Shown here: positions 33,701 through 37,260 of the stretch, one piece after another
How positions within the stretch are numbered: position 1 is the first letter of the stretch
Layout: every line of letters starts with the position of its first letter
Origin: Styela clava
Taxonomy: Eukaryota; Chordata; Ascidiacea; Stolidobranchia; Styelidae
Assembly: GCF_964204865.1 (NCBI RefSeq)
Contig: NC_135262.1
Span: 3,224,001-3,288,000, forward strand
Reading direction: 5' to 3'
DNA: 64,000 nt
Program-made: the position numbers and the translations under genes
The notes under the pieces: generated by a model
The model's database searches: none
Seen by the model: only the letters and a program-made list of their open reading frames with translations
What the model was told of the DNA's origin: nothing

Positions 33701-34372
33701 CAATCATATGACGAACCACGGCCTCTCGTCCGGTGCCGATAAAACGGCTTAATCATATGACGAACCACGGCCTCTCGTCTGGTTACCAGTCCGCGTCGGG
33801 TGTGGGATTAGTTATTTGCTTTTTAGATGCTTGGACTTAATGGTTGAGGAAGCCGTAACCGACCAGTGCTACGTAAACCACCCTACGGCGGCGAGGAGTA
33901 CAACAATCCTCTCGCACATAATTAACCCCACTTGGGATTTGAACCTGCGAACCCACGCCGGGTAATCAGAGGTGCAGTGACGATCGTATTCCTAACTCTT
34001 AGCGCGATGCGCCAAACCGCCGAGCAGTATTTTTCACAGGAGGGACGAATATTAATTAGATATGAAACGAAATAGAAACACAATTATTAAATATATGCAC
34101 ATCACTTCATTACATATTAAGTTTACTTGATATTATGTATCCTATGTTGGCTTTTATTGCATTCTCAATTGGCCAATTCATTGTTAATTCTATTAGTAAG
34201 TAATGAGCATAAACTCTTCTTTCATTGTTTCTCCAATTAAGCCAATTAAATTTTGTGATGAGCTGCTCTATAGGGTTCTACAGAACAAAAACAATATTTT
34301 AAACTTCTTACCTGACAAAGGAGCAGCAAACAGCGAGAGAAGAACGATTCCAGTAATCACCAATTTCAGCAT
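540..34372 (-). CDS. Secreted Ly6/uPAR - sushi (x12) - vWA multidomain protein, 30 exons, 3' end outside window
   Basis: I joined 30 exons (34312-34372 down to 540-703) by GT/AG splice sites and frame. Lengths sum to 2,937 nt, or 979 codons with no phase conflict. Order: signal peptide (residues 1-20), Ly6/uPAR domain (about 21-121), eleven two-exon sushi domains (122-774), one single-exon sushi domain (775-836), vWA domain (837-979, incomplete). The sushi domains have six cysteines, the pattern known from selectins. The vWA part has a DxSxS metal site (residues DSSSS) and a later TDGK strand end, as in matrilin/collagen-type vWA domains. Such modules act in extracellular adhesion or recognition; this role is inferred. 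No transmembrane segment is seen. The remaining vWA part and any further domains should lie left of base 540. Exon structure confidence is high; function is unknown. A complement factor B reading is less likely, because the vWA sequence is matrilin-like and there are twelve sushi domains. Confidence 0.88.
787..1115 (+). mobile_element. tRNA-derived SINE, near full length
   Basis: The head resembles a tRNA with A box (GTGGCTCATTGCAC) and B box (GGTTCGAATCCC). It is followed by a body shared by about ten copies in this window (motifs GGTGGTTCACGTAACC, ATCCCATACCCGACATG, GAGAGGCCGT) and a TCCTA-repeat tail. Lies in the intron between exons 29 and 30. Confidence 0.75.
1632..2080. mobile_element. 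Decayed MITE-like repeat
   Basis: The left side has GGCGCTCCGATAGTGTGTGTACCAA and the right side CCTAACCCTAACCTGGTAC, matching the ends and interior of the MITE family at 6306-6540. Boundaries and internal extra DNA are uncertain. Confidence 0.35.
2221..2372 (-). CDS. Exon 29: vWA domain, middle
   Basis: 152 nt, phase 2 to 1, residues 874-924. Contains [14 protein letters not shown] and [13 protein letters not shown], matching the vWA strand with F-x-x-F-x-Y-N and the I-x-Y-x-G-G loop that precedes the MIDAS threonine. Confidence 0.9.
2465..2583 (+). mobile_element. SINE head fragment
   Basis: Diverged copy of the SINE head, including the B-box-like AGGTTCGAATC. The body is absent. Downstream DNA (2584-2890) is unique or a different dispersed repeat containing GTGTCCATATATTTGGGC. 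Confidence 0.5.
2943..3054 (-). CDS. Exon 28: vWA domain, start with metal-site motif
   Basis: 112 nt, phase 1 to 2, residues 837-873. Begins [18 protein letters not shown] and has DSSSSIG, the DxSxS MIDAS motif of vWA domains, followed by the first helix ([12 protein letters not shown]). Acceptor is TATCCAG, donor TCAG/GTAAGT. Confidence 0.9.
3321..3630 (+). mobile_element. tRNA-derived SINE, near full length
   Basis: Contains the same tRNA-like head (CAGTGTGGTGCATCGTGC, then GGTTCGAATTCC) and body as 787-1115, with internal deletions and a decayed tail. Between exons 28 and 27. Confidence 0.7.
3764..3949 (-). CDS. Exon 27: complete sushi domain 12 in one exon
   Basis: 186 nt, phase 1 to 1, residues 775-836. 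Contains [23 protein letters not shown], and LWNVPKPC; six cysteines within one uninterrupted exon plus an extra Cys after the last. It is the only sushi domain here without the internal phase-2 intron and the most divergent in sequence, so it may keep an ancestral form or come from a different source. Confidence 0.85.
4003..4058 (+). mobile_element. SINE 3' end fragment
   Basis: Short match to the SINE end (TTATCAACTTTCCATTCCCC, AAGATGAATATGTAAATC) upstream of exon 27. Confidence 0.4.
4203..4580. mobile_element. hAT-like non-autonomous element
   Basis: Ends CATTGGTTCTCAAA and TTTGAGAACCACTG are inverted repeats. Flanks CGTTAGAG / CATTAGAG form an 8-bp target duplication (7 of 8 match). 378 bp, no transposase. 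In the intron between exons 26 and 27. Confidence 0.75.
4681..4775 (-). CDS. Exon 26: sushi domain 11, second half
   Basis: 95 nt, phase 2 to 1, residues 743-774. Contains [17 protein letters not shown] and [11 protein letters not shown]. Donor is CTGG/GTAAAT. The intron on either side contains hAT-like and MITE elements. Confidence 0.85.
4993..5430. mobile_element. Partial hAT-like element (left end only)
   Basis: Starts CAGGAGTCACCAAACTTTTT and ACCGCGGGC, typical of the hAT-like ends in this window. No matching right end or target duplication was found, so the right boundary is a guess. Confidence 0.35.
6306..6540. mobile_element. MITE with long inverted ends and 8-bp target duplication
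   Basis: Both ends read inward GG-T/G-GCTCCCGAAGTATGCGAACC..., at least 30 bp of inverted repeat. Flanks are TCAAAGTC on both sides (6298-6305, 6541-6548), an exact 8-bp duplication. The interior has GGTTAGGGTTAGG and CCTAACCCTAACC. 235 bp, no open frame. Just upstream of the exon 25 donor side. Confidence 0.82.
6603..6684 (-). CDS. Exon 25: sushi domain 11, first half
   Basis: 82 nt, phase 1 to 2, residues 716-742. Contains [16 protein letters not shown] and GSICT; very like exon 21. Confidence 0.86.
7058..7152 (-). CDS. Exon 24: sushi domain 10, second half
   Basis: 95 nt, phase 2 to 1, residues 684-715. Contains [17 protein letters not shown] and [11 protein letters not shown]. The usual P before the last cysteine is replaced by A-S. 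Confidence 0.86.
7625..7706 (-). CDS. Exon 23: sushi domain 10, first half
   Basis: 82 nt, phase 1 to 2, residues 657-683. Contains [16 protein letters not shown] and GSEC. Donor is GCAG/GTAGGA, acceptor TATACAG. Confidence 0.85.
8043..8137 (-). CDS. Exon 22: sushi domain 9, second half
   Basis: 95 nt, phase 2 to 1, residues 625-656. Contains [17 protein letters not shown] and [12 protein letters not shown]. Donor is TTGG/GTAAAT. Most similar to exon 26, suggesting paired duplication of modules 9 and 11. Confidence 0.85.
8287..8390 (+). mobile_element. SINE body fragment
   Basis: Matches the 3' body of the SINE (GGCTAACTAATACCATACG, TAACCGGACAAGAGG) without a head. Confidence 0.55.
8676..8813 (+). 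mobile_element. SINE 3' half abutting exon 21
   Basis: SINE body and tail (CTTATCCCATACCCAACATG, GAGGCCGTGGTTCGCC, GATAAATATG). The tail ends about four bases before the splice donor of exon 21. Confidence 0.7.
8818..8899 (-). CDS. Exon 21: sushi domain 9, first half
   Basis: 82 nt, phase 1 to 2, residues 598-624. Contains [16 protein letters not shown] and GSTCT. Donor is GCAC/GTGAGT. The tail of a SINE (8676-8813) begins about four bases into the downstream intron, so the splice donor abuts repeat DNA. Confidence 0.86.
9238..9332 (-). CDS. Exon 20: sushi domain 8, second half
   Basis: 95 nt, phase 2 to 1, residues 566-597. Contains [17 protein letters not shown] and [11 protein letters not shown], close to the consensus of the series. 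Confidence 0.87.
9951..10143 (+). mobile_element. SINE 3' half
   Basis: Starts at GGTGGTTCACGTAACC and runs to the ATAAATATGTAAATTCC tail; the tRNA-like head is missing. Upstream of exon 19 in genomic order, inside the intron with exon 20. Confidence 0.68.
10286..10367 (-). CDS. Exon 19: sushi domain 8, first half
   Basis: 82 nt, phase 1 to 2, residues 539-565. Contains [16 protein letters not shown] and GSNCG. Donor is GTGG/GTAAGT. Confidence 0.86.
11004..11098 (-). CDS. Exon 18: sushi domain 7, second half
   Basis: 95 nt, phase 2 to 1, residues 507-538. Contains [17 protein letters not shown] and [11 protein letters not shown]. Acceptor CATCCTAG has a poor pyrimidine tract. Confidence 0.84.
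11215..11415. mobile_element. MITE-like repeat related to 6306-6540
   Basis: Contains GTATGTGTACCTGGTTAGGG and, inverted, GGTACACATACTTCTGGAGC. Ends match the MITE family, but target duplications are not clear. Confidence 0.5.
11630..11714 (-). CDS. Exon 17: sushi domain 7, first half
   Basis: 85 nt, phase 1 to 2, residues 479-506. Contains [17 protein letters not shown] and GSTCT. One codon longer than its siblings; the first segment is the least like the CPPRG consensus. Confidence 0.84.
12104..12420 (-). mobile_element. tRNA-derived SINE, minus orientation
   Basis: Reverse copy of the same SINE: tail TAGGATAGG at left, body (CATGGACTTGATGGTGGAGG) and head with GATTCGAACCTGCGA at right. 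Almost full length. Confidence 0.72.
12589..12683 (-). CDS. Exon 16: sushi domain 6, second half
   Basis: 95 nt, phase 2 to 1, residues 447-478. Contains [17 protein letters not shown] and [11 protein letters not shown]. Confidence 0.86.
13046..13127 (-). CDS. Exon 15: sushi domain 6, first half
   Basis: 82 nt, phase 1 to 2, residues 420-446. Contains [16 protein letters not shown] and GSVCT. Donor is GCAC/GTTAGT. Confidence 0.85.
13156..13215. mobile_element. hAT-like end fragment
   Basis: AATGGTTCCCAAACCGCGGCC and TATGGCCCGCT resemble hAT-like termini elsewhere in the window. The partner end was not found. Confidence 0.3.
13670..13764 (-). CDS. Exon 14: sushi domain 5, second half
   Basis: 95 nt, phase 2 to 1, residues 388-419. 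Contains [17 protein letters not shown] and [11 protein letters not shown]. The usual GF/GY after cysteine 4 is replaced by LHA, so this module is somewhat divergent. Confidence 0.84.
13899..13974. mobile_element. Short DNA-transposon remnant
   Basis: ACGGACTATAAATTCC and CCTGGTGCGCC resemble the inside of the element at 16775-17024. No intact ends. Confidence 0.25.
14495..14576 (-). CDS. Exon 13: sushi domain 5, first half
   Basis: 82 nt, phase 1 to 2, residues 361-387. Contains [16 protein letters not shown] and GSICT. Donor is GCAC/GTACGT. Confidence 0.85.
14711..15760. mobile_element. hAT-like non-autonomous element, 1.05 kb
   Basis: Left end CAGTGGTTCCCAACTTTTTA with GGCTCGTGGCCCCC; right end is the inverted form, GTGGCCCCCCGTTAAGAACC then ACTG. 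Flanks GCTTAGAA / GCATAGAA match 7 of 8. I see no transposase frame. In the intron between exons 12 and 13. Confidence 0.8.
15915..16197. mobile_element. Possible MITE with ACTTATCGAT inverted ends
   Basis: ACTTATCGAT at left and ATCGATAAGT at right form short inverted ends. The interior begins TTTGTCTGTCTGTTAGATGC. Ends just before exon 12. No target duplication was confirmed. Confidence 0.35.
16257..16351 (-). CDS. Exon 12: sushi domain 4, second half
   Basis: 95 nt, phase 2 to 1, residues 329-360. Contains [17 protein letters not shown] and [10 protein letters not shown]. Acceptor is ATTTTCAG, donor GTTC/GTAAGT. Confidence 0.86.
16775..17024. mobile_element. Non-autonomous DNA transposon with TACCGTATTTT ends
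   Basis: TACCGTATTTTATGAAC at left and GTTCGCAAAATACGGTA at right are imperfect inverted repeats. The interior has TTTTTAGGCGCACTG and GGATTATAAGGCAC. 250 bp, in the intron between exons 11 and 12. Confidence 0.6.
17138..17219 (-). CDS. Exon 11: sushi domain 4, first half
   Basis: 82 nt, phase 1 to 2, residues 302-328. Contains [16 protein letters not shown] and TSICQ; three cysteines in the expected places. Confidence 0.85.
17882..17976 (-). CDS. Exon 10: sushi domain 3, second half
   Basis: 95 nt, phase 2 to 1, residues 270-301. Contains [17 protein letters not shown] and [12 protein letters not shown]. The stretch before GF is shorter than usual, but all three cysteines are present. Confidence 0.85.
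18447..18725. repeat. Repeats of a GGCCCTTATTCAAGCAC-type motif
   Basis: GGCCCTTATT plus CAAGCAC occurs several times, in slightly different forms, around 18500-18525 and 18700-18720. It may be a decayed inverted or tandem element; class unknown. Confidence 0.3.
18908..18989 (-). CDS. Exon 9: sushi domain 3, first half
   Basis: 82 nt, phase 1 to 2, residues 243-269. Contains [16 protein letters not shown] and SRCQ. Donor is GCCA/GTAATT, weaker than the GTAAGT of most siblings. Confidence 0.84.
19022..19329. mobile_element. hAT-like non-autonomous element
   Basis: Ends GAGGGTTTCCCAATCTGGGG and TTTGAGAAACCCGG are imperfect inverted repeats. Flanks AGTTACAC / AGTTAGAC match 7 of 8. 308 bp, no transposase. 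Confidence 0.65.
19436..19530. mobile_element. Short palindromic MITE copy
   Basis: CACCAAGATGGCGCACAACC at left faces its reverse GGTTGTGCGCCATATTG at right, and GCACATACTTCTGG follows. Same family as 21653-21762, with a truncated left end. Confidence 0.55.
19541..19700 (+). repeat. Dispersed repeat also present twice in intron 1
   Basis: GGACCAATTGCTTTGAAATT followed by TTCAAAGATTG recurs at about 31000 and 32620. Class unknown; related DNA is also near 43870-43905 (GCTCAAATATATGGACAC). Confidence 0.45.
19912..20009 (-). CDS. Exon 8: sushi domain 2, second half
   Basis: 98 nt, phase 2 to 1, residues 210-242. Contains [17 protein letters not shown], then [13 protein letters not shown], a typical CxxGFxLxG...GxW...PxC second half. 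It is 3 nt longer than the sibling exons. Confidence 0.86.
20343..20424 (-). CDS. Exon 7: sushi domain 2, first half
   Basis: 82 nt, phase 1 to 2, residues 183-209. Contains [16 protein letters not shown] and GSACS. CPPR plus NG is the recurring start of these sushi modules. Confidence 0.86.
20867..20961 (-). CDS. Exon 6: sushi domain 1, second half
   Basis: 95 nt, phase 2 to 1, residues 151-182. Contains [11 protein letters not shown], then [15 protein letters not shown]: the conserved C-x-x-x-G-x-W and final P-x-C of sushi domains. Donor is CTCG/GTAAGT. Confidence 0.86.
21380..21509. mobile_element. Partial hAT-like element (right end only)
   Basis: GCGGACCGCAGGTTGAATAC followed by CCCTG is a hAT-like right end. 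Left end not located. Confidence 0.35.
21653..21762. mobile_element. Short MITE with exact 8-bp target duplication
   Basis: GGTGCTCCCGAAGTATGTG at left, CACATACTTTTGGAGGTCC at right. CAATTTAG flanks both sides (21645-21652, 21763-21770). Only 110 bp: an inner-deleted relative of 6306-6540, 41 bp from exon 5. Confidence 0.8.
21804..21891 (-). CDS. Exon 5: sushi domain 1, first half
   Basis: 88 nt, phase 1 to 2, residues 122-150. Contains [17 protein letters not shown] and then GSSCT: cysteines 1, 2 and 3 of a six-cysteine sushi domain. It is 6 nt longer than the usual 82-nt first-half exon. Donor is GCAC/GTAAGT. Confidence 0.85.
22305..22405. repeat. Inverted-repeat element of about 100 bp
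   Basis: AGCGCCCTTGAGTG at the left pairs with CACTCAAGGGTGCT at the right, with further pairing inside. Possibly a tiny MITE. Confidence 0.45.
23343..23454 (-). CDS. Exon 4: end of Ly6/uPAR domain
   Basis: 112 nt, phase 0 to 1. It begins [11 protein letters not shown] and carries [11 protein letters not shown], the C-terminal CCxxxxCN signature of the Ly6/uPAR family. Donor is TTTG/GTGAGT. The following exons all use phase 1 for whole modules, so this exon is the switch from the Ly6 part to the sushi series. Confidence 0.84.
23662..24001 (+). mobile_element. tRNA-derived SINE, full length
   Basis: Best-preserved copy: head GCGGTGTGGCTCAACGGGCT, B box GGTTCGAATCCC, body GAGAGGCCGTGGTTCGCC, tail of TCCTA repeats. 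About 340 bp, in the intron between exons 3 and 4. Confidence 0.82.
24285..24389 (-). CDS. Exon 3: middle of Ly6/uPAR domain
   Basis: 105 nt, phase 0 to 0, donor CAG/GTAAGT, acceptor CTTTACAG. It encodes 35 residues beginning [14 protein letters not shown], with later Cys at KHCKQ and KAC. Cysteine spacing fits the loops between the first and last thirds of a three-finger fold. Confidence 0.8.
24807..25266. mobile_element. hAT-like element with exact 8-bp target duplication
   Basis: CAGGGGTCGGCAACC at left and GGTTGACGACCCCTG at right, followed inward by GGGCC-rich stretches. CTTTAAAG duplicated at 24799-24806 and 25267-25274. 460 bp. Its right end is 35 bp from exon 2. Confidence 0.88.
25302..25387 (-). 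CDS. Exon 2: first third of Ly6/uPAR domain
   Basis: 86 nt, acceptor TTTTTAG, donor GAG/GTTTGT, phase 1 to 0. It encodes [16 protein letters not shown] and on to FNE (residues 21-49). LxCxxC at the mature N terminus is the hallmark start of Ly6/uPAR (three-finger) domains. The exon lies between two hAT-like elements (24807-25266 and 25466-25841), only 35 bp from the first. Confidence 0.82.
25466..25841. mobile_element. hAT-like element with exact 8-bp target duplication
   Basis: CAGAGGTGGGCAACTTC at left and TGTTGCCCACCCCTG at right; CTCTAGGT duplicated at 25458-25465 and 25842-25849. 376 bp, in intron 1 close to exon 2. Confidence 0.88.
26624..26696 (+). pseudogene. tRNA-Thr(CGT)-like pseudogene
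   Basis: 73-nt match to the local tRNA family with CGT in a CTCGTAA loop. Several acceptor pairs and one anticodon-stem pair are broken, and the A-box region has changed (AACTCAGAGG). First of the intron 1 tRNA series. Confidence 0.6.
26932..27004 (+). tRNA. tRNA-Thr (TGT)
   Basis: 73 nt. Acceptor GCCGCCA pairs with TGGTGGC, discriminator T. A box TAGCTCAGTGG, anticodon arm CTGGT-CTTGTAA-ACCAG (TGT), B box GAGTTCGATCC. No run of four T follows closely (the first is about 70 nt away). Identical to the clean TGT copies in the 48-64 kb array. Confidence 0.88.
27584..28003. mobile_element. hAT-like non-autonomous element
   Basis: CAGGGGTTCCCAAACTAGGGG at left (with GGTCGCGACCCC) and CTTGGGAACCCATG at right. 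Flanks AGCTAGGG / AGCTAGGC match 7 of 8. 420 bp, between two tRNA genes. Confidence 0.78.
28192..28264 (+). tRNA. tRNA-Thr (TGT)
   Basis: Same sequence as 26932-27004, and directly followed by TTTT, a pol III stop. Flanks are diverged copies of those around 26932 (shared ATCGCCTATTAAGTA upstream, TTATAAATACCA downstream), so the two arose by segment duplication. Confidence 0.92.
28860..29057. repeat. Inverted repeat with arms of about 45 bp
   Basis: GATAAGTAAAAATAACATGA plus TCTCTTTTAACGAAATAG on the left is found inverted at 29013-29057 (CTATTTCGTTGAAAGAGATC, ATGTTACTTTTACTTATT). The spacer of about 108 bp contains a smaller palindrome, GTTAGACCATGATCTAAC. Transcripts could fold into a hairpin. 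Confidence 0.6.
29204..29276 (+). tRNA. tRNA-Thr (TGT)
   Basis: Identical in sequence to 26932-27004 and followed at once by TTTTC. All stems pair and both internal promoter boxes are intact. Confidence 0.92.
29820..30054 (+). repeat. 5' LTR of a truncated LTR retrotransposon
   Basis: 235 bp, starts TGTTGATGATGG and ends GACATTATTAACA (TG...CA). Contains AATAAAGAAGTG, a likely polyadenylation signal. It is followed by TGGTGGCAGCGG, a common primer-binding-site form in Ty3-type elements. Left target duplication TTACC at 29815-29819. Confidence 0.8.
29820..30879 (+). mobile_element. Internally deleted LTR retrotransposon insertion (1,060 bp)
   Basis: Bounded by the 5-bp duplication TTACC (29815-29819, 30880-30884). 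It holds the 5' LTR, a gag region, and then only the last 15 bases of an LTR (AAGACATTATTAACA, 30865-30879). The paralogous copy B has a single uninterrupted TTACC at 32488-32492, an empty site that proves the limits. No protease, polymerase or integrase remains. Confidence 0.88.
30054..30929 (+). pseudogene. Truncated retrotransposon gag (Ty3/gypsy-like)
   Basis: 291-codon open frame. The first ATG overlaps the LTR end, so the natural start is uncertain. About 270 codons are gag-derived: a capsid-like helical region ([31 protein letters not shown]) and two zinc-knuckle-like motifs near the end, [15 protein letters not shown] and [14 protein letters not shown] (CX2CX4HX4C). The last 20 or so codons come from the LTR remnant, the target duplication and host DNA, so this is a broken gag, not a full gene. 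Gag binds RNA and forms the particle in intact elements. Assignment to Ty3/gypsy rests on the knuckles and primer-site form; polymerase, which would settle it, is absent. Confidence 0.78.
31507..31579 (+). tRNA. tRNA-Thr (CGT)
   Basis: Anticodon arm CTGCT-CTCGTAA-AGCAG (CGT), T arm GCGAGTTCGAATCTCGC, acceptor GCCGCCA/TGGTGGC. All stems pair. It matches the clean CGT copies at 62795 and 63661. Confidence 0.9.
31688..31732 (+). pseudogene. Truncated tRNA with TGG anticodon
   Basis: GCCACCATAGCTGAGTGG then GGTCTTGGAAACC; the 3' half is deleted. Sister of 33329-33401 in copy B. Confidence 0.6.
31811..31897 (+). mobile_element. SINE body fragment, copy A
   Basis: GGTGGTTCACGTAACC directly joined to AAATCAAGTC and ATCCCATACCCGACATGG; internal deletion shared with 33479-33566. 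Confidence 0.55.
31985..32232 (-). mobile_element. SINE, minus, with internal 51-bp duplication, truncated
   Basis: The body segment with CATATGACGAACCACGGCC occurs twice in a row. The head is cut at GGCGGCGAGGAG, where copy B of the tandem segment begins. Confidence 0.65.
33148..33220 (+). tRNA. tRNA-Thr (CGT)
   Basis: Same 73-nt sequence as 31507-31579, in tandem copy B. All stems and both promoter boxes are intact. Confidence 0.9.
33329..33401 (+). pseudogene. tRNA-Thr-derived pseudogene, anticodon TGG (Pro code)
   Basis: Anticodon arm CTGGT-CTTGGAA-ACCAG pairs perfectly but reads TGG. The B box is damaged (GTTGGATCC instead of GTTCGATCC), and the acceptor and T stem have mismatches, so function is unlikely. 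Confidence 0.6.
33479..33566 (+). mobile_element. SINE body fragment, copy B
   Basis: Same deleted SINE piece as 31811-31897. Confidence 0.55.
33653..34025 (-). mobile_element. SINE, minus, with internal duplication, full head
   Basis: Copy B version of 31985-32232, here with the whole head (TTTGAACCTGCGAACCC, TTAGCGCGATGCGCCA). Ends about 290 bp from exon 1. Confidence 0.7.
34312..34372 (-). CDS. Exon 1: start codon and signal peptide
   Basis: ATG at 34372-34370 opens [20 protein letters not shown], a classic signal peptide with a basic n-region, a hydrophobic core and an AAPLS end. The exon stops at CTTTGTCAG followed by GTAAGAAG, leaving one base of a split Ala codon. The next exon gives LKCLEC, so the Ly6/uPAR domain starts right at the cleavage point, as in that family. 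The link spans an 8.9-kb intron and rests on phase and on this domain logic. Confidence 0.82.
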
Positions 34373-34416
34373 TTTGTATGAAACTAGTAAAAGATTACAC
34401 TATTGACTAAAATTGG

Positions 34417-34424
34417 ATGCAAAT
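34417..34424 (+). promoter_or_regulatory. Octamer motif upstream of exon 1
   Basis: ATGCAAAT, the POU-family octamer, lies 45 bp upstream of the start codon of the minus-strand gene. A chance match is quite possible in AT-rich DNA. No TATA box or initiator was identified. Confidence 0.15.
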
Positions 34425-34676
34425 AATTTTAATTTTTTAAATGTTACAAAGTTTTGATAACAATAAAAAAAGCAGCGATTGTCAGAAATTCTTGAATTTC
34501 GTACGACTAATTGAAACTAGACGCGTGAGAATATACTATTATCGACTAACAAATCTTAAAAATGCCGAAATAATTATTATTTAATTTATATACTGGGTTA
34601 ATGATAAAAAAGCATCAATTACACAAATGAGCTAGTCTTTCCTTGAATTCTTTATCTCAAATCCACAATGACACGA

Positions 34677-34750
34677 AATTATTGTGCCCGGTTATGAGAC
34701 GCAAAATACAACCAATTATTGTGCCCGGTTATGAGACGCAAAATACAACC
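34677..34750. repeat. Two exact 37-bp tandem repeats
   Basis: AATTATTGTGCCCGGTTATG and GACGCAAAATACAACC repeat at 34677-34713 and 34714-34750 without a visible change. Confidence 0.9.
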
Positions 34751-34831
34751 AAAATAATATATCTTTGAATCTATATCACTAACGCCAAATGATATATTTT
34801 GTCATTATTACGCTTCAAGTCGGAAGTTCTC

Positions 34832-35024
34832 AAACTTTTGGCGTTACGAAGCCCGTGGAGAGGTTATTATTTACGGAGCCCCGCAATAAATTCCATAAAA
34901 TAAAAATAAGAAAACATACCAAATTAACTAATTCAGTATTTTAATGAGTAAACGAATAGTTCGCTGTGCGCCTAGGTTCTCTCAAGGAACCGAGGGGCTC
35001 CATATAGAGCACTTTGAGAATCGA
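34832..35024. mobile_element. Possible hAT-like element
   Basis: AAGTTCTCAAACTTTTGGCG at left and AGCACTTTGAGAATC at right look like hAT-type ends. The target duplication is unclear. Confidence 0.4.
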
Positions 35025-35219
35025 AGCTTTAGGCATTATATCTCTGGATTGTTTTACCGCTAATAAATATTACACTCGAGTTTGATCTCATTTTGATGCA
35101 TCTAGTTAGCGAAATAAACTTTTTAGTTAAAATCAAACGAAACGAATTAGATGAGGGTATACCTCGAATCAATTCCTTGAATAAAACGTGGACTATTTTT
35201 GCAAATTTTAACATATTTT

Positions 35220-37260
35220 TAAGTTTTACATGAATTAAAATATTTAATAATTTCTTTCAATGTGCGTGCCCACCACTTTCTTTTTTTCTTTTCTTTACCA
35301 ACTCTCCTGGTCATCGCCTCATAAATCAATCAATTAAACTTATAGAGCTGTTTCAGCTTTGAGCGAGAAAAAAGAAATAAACATTTTCACGTTCAAAGTG
35401 TTCGGACATGATTTACGACATTTTTTTTTCTAGAAAAACGAGCGATCACAACAGGCTAGTTTATCAACAAGTATCGCATCCCAATAAAAAATGACACCTG
35501 ACCCTGTAATCAATCTCTCATACTACAGAAGAGAAATAGGAAACTTCTATTTGTGCTTGGGAAGAGCCGATTATTATATTCGCTTCGCCACTGATACTGT
35601 TTACAGATTGAAAAAATTTAAATGTTTTTTTTTTTAATTTACCAGAATGTCCGAAATTACTATTTATGAATAAAAAAATATTTTGACATACTTTGAATAG
35701 CGCTTACTTATTGATAGAGTTGTTCAGCTTTGGGCGAAAAAAAAATTAAACATTAACGCGTTTAAAACAAGCAAACAACAACGAGCACCACTTTTAATTG
35801 AGAAGTAATACCTAGTCATGTAATCAATCGGCCATATTTCGGAGAAAAATAAAAAAGTTTCATCTTGTGAAGGGGAATGCCGGTTATTATACTTGCATTG
35901 CCAGTATGTTTCGCGGTGAAAAAACAACTGTTTACCAATTCATGTATTTGAAACGTTTTTTTTTCAATTTTTTAAATAAAGCATTTTGGAATATTCAAAA
36001 GAGCGTTATTTTAAATATAAAAATTGCGTTTGGAATATGTTCTACTTTCTCTTTGTTTTTTGAAGGATTACGGGCGCCCACTGAAAAGTTCAATTTAACC
36101 TCAAAGTATATTCTGTTAGTTACCCCCAAATGATAATAACTAGATGAAAATCAATTCGTTGCAAAAACGTGATATCTTTTTACAAATTTTTTTTTTCCAG
36201 GTTTACTGAAATAGAACTACGTACTAAATGTGTGTTTCACTCTCTCTGTTATTCTTTCCTTCACTAAACCCTCTCTATCTATTGCCTTATAAATCAATTA
36301 AATGGCTTAGTGCTAAGACGAACTTTATTTTATAACACGTTATATGCAATTAAATTGATAGAGTTGTTCAGCTTTGAGAAGTAAAAAAATATTTTCACAC
36401 GTTTAAAATATTCGGACATGATTTACGACATTTTTTTTCGAGAAAACAAGCAATCACGACAGTCTAGTTTTACAACAAGTAATGTTACTAATAAAAAATG
36501 ACACTCTTTCTTCCACTTCTCATTAAAAATGACACCTGACACTTACTTAATCACCCATAAGAAAGAGAGAAATAAGAAACATTTTATATTGTTCTTCAGA
36601 AAATGCTGGTTATTATATTTACATCGCCAGTATGTCTACAACTGATACAACTGTTTACGAATTGAGGTATTTAAAATTTTTTTAATTCACCAGTACAAGT
36701 GAAATTAGCATTTAAAAAAAGCATTTGAAATATTTCAAATATTGTCTTTTTTGTATGTTTTAAAGCATTACGAGCACTTACTGAAAAGTGTGATTTCACC
36801 TTAAAAAATATTCTATTCTTTCCCCAAATGTTAATAGTTAGAAGAAAAACGATTCGTTGGAAAAACGTGCACTCGTTTCCCAACCTTTAATTTTTTTTTC
36901 AAGTTTTACTGAAATGGAACTACGTACTAAATGTGTCTTTCACTCTCTCTGTTATTCTTTCGTCCTCTAAGCTCCTCTCCATAGCCTCATAAATCAATCA
37001 AATGGCGTAGGCCTAAGACGCATCGTATTTTATATTACTGTTTGTGCAATTAAATTGATAGAGCTGTTCAGCTTTGCGCGAAAAAAAAATATTAAACATT
37101 TTCACGTTTAAAATTTTCGGACATGATTTACGACATTTTTTCGAGAAAAAGAAGCGATCACGTCTTGCTCAACAAGAAATATCGCTTCCCCTTGAAAAAT
37201 AATACCTGACCATGTAATCAATCGGCCATATTAAGAAAAGAAATAAGAAACTTCCTGAAA
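35220..37260. repeat. Four diverged direct repeats
   Basis: Units starting near 35220, 35705, 36190 and 36890 share GATAGAG-T/C-TGTTCAGCTTTG. Three also share CGGACATGATTTACGACATT, AAATCAATCAA and TTCACTCTCTCTGTTATTC. Unit lengths are roughly 500-700 bp. No coding frame. Class unknown. Confidence 0.65.

Larger units (their letters stand above)
32238..33898. repeat. Tandem segment, copy B (empty LTR site)
   Basis: Homologous to 29571-32232 without the LTR element: GAGTTATTTACC joins directly to ACACAAACAC. It carries tRNA-Thr(CGT) at 33148 and a tRNA-like sequence at 33329. Confidence 0.8.
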
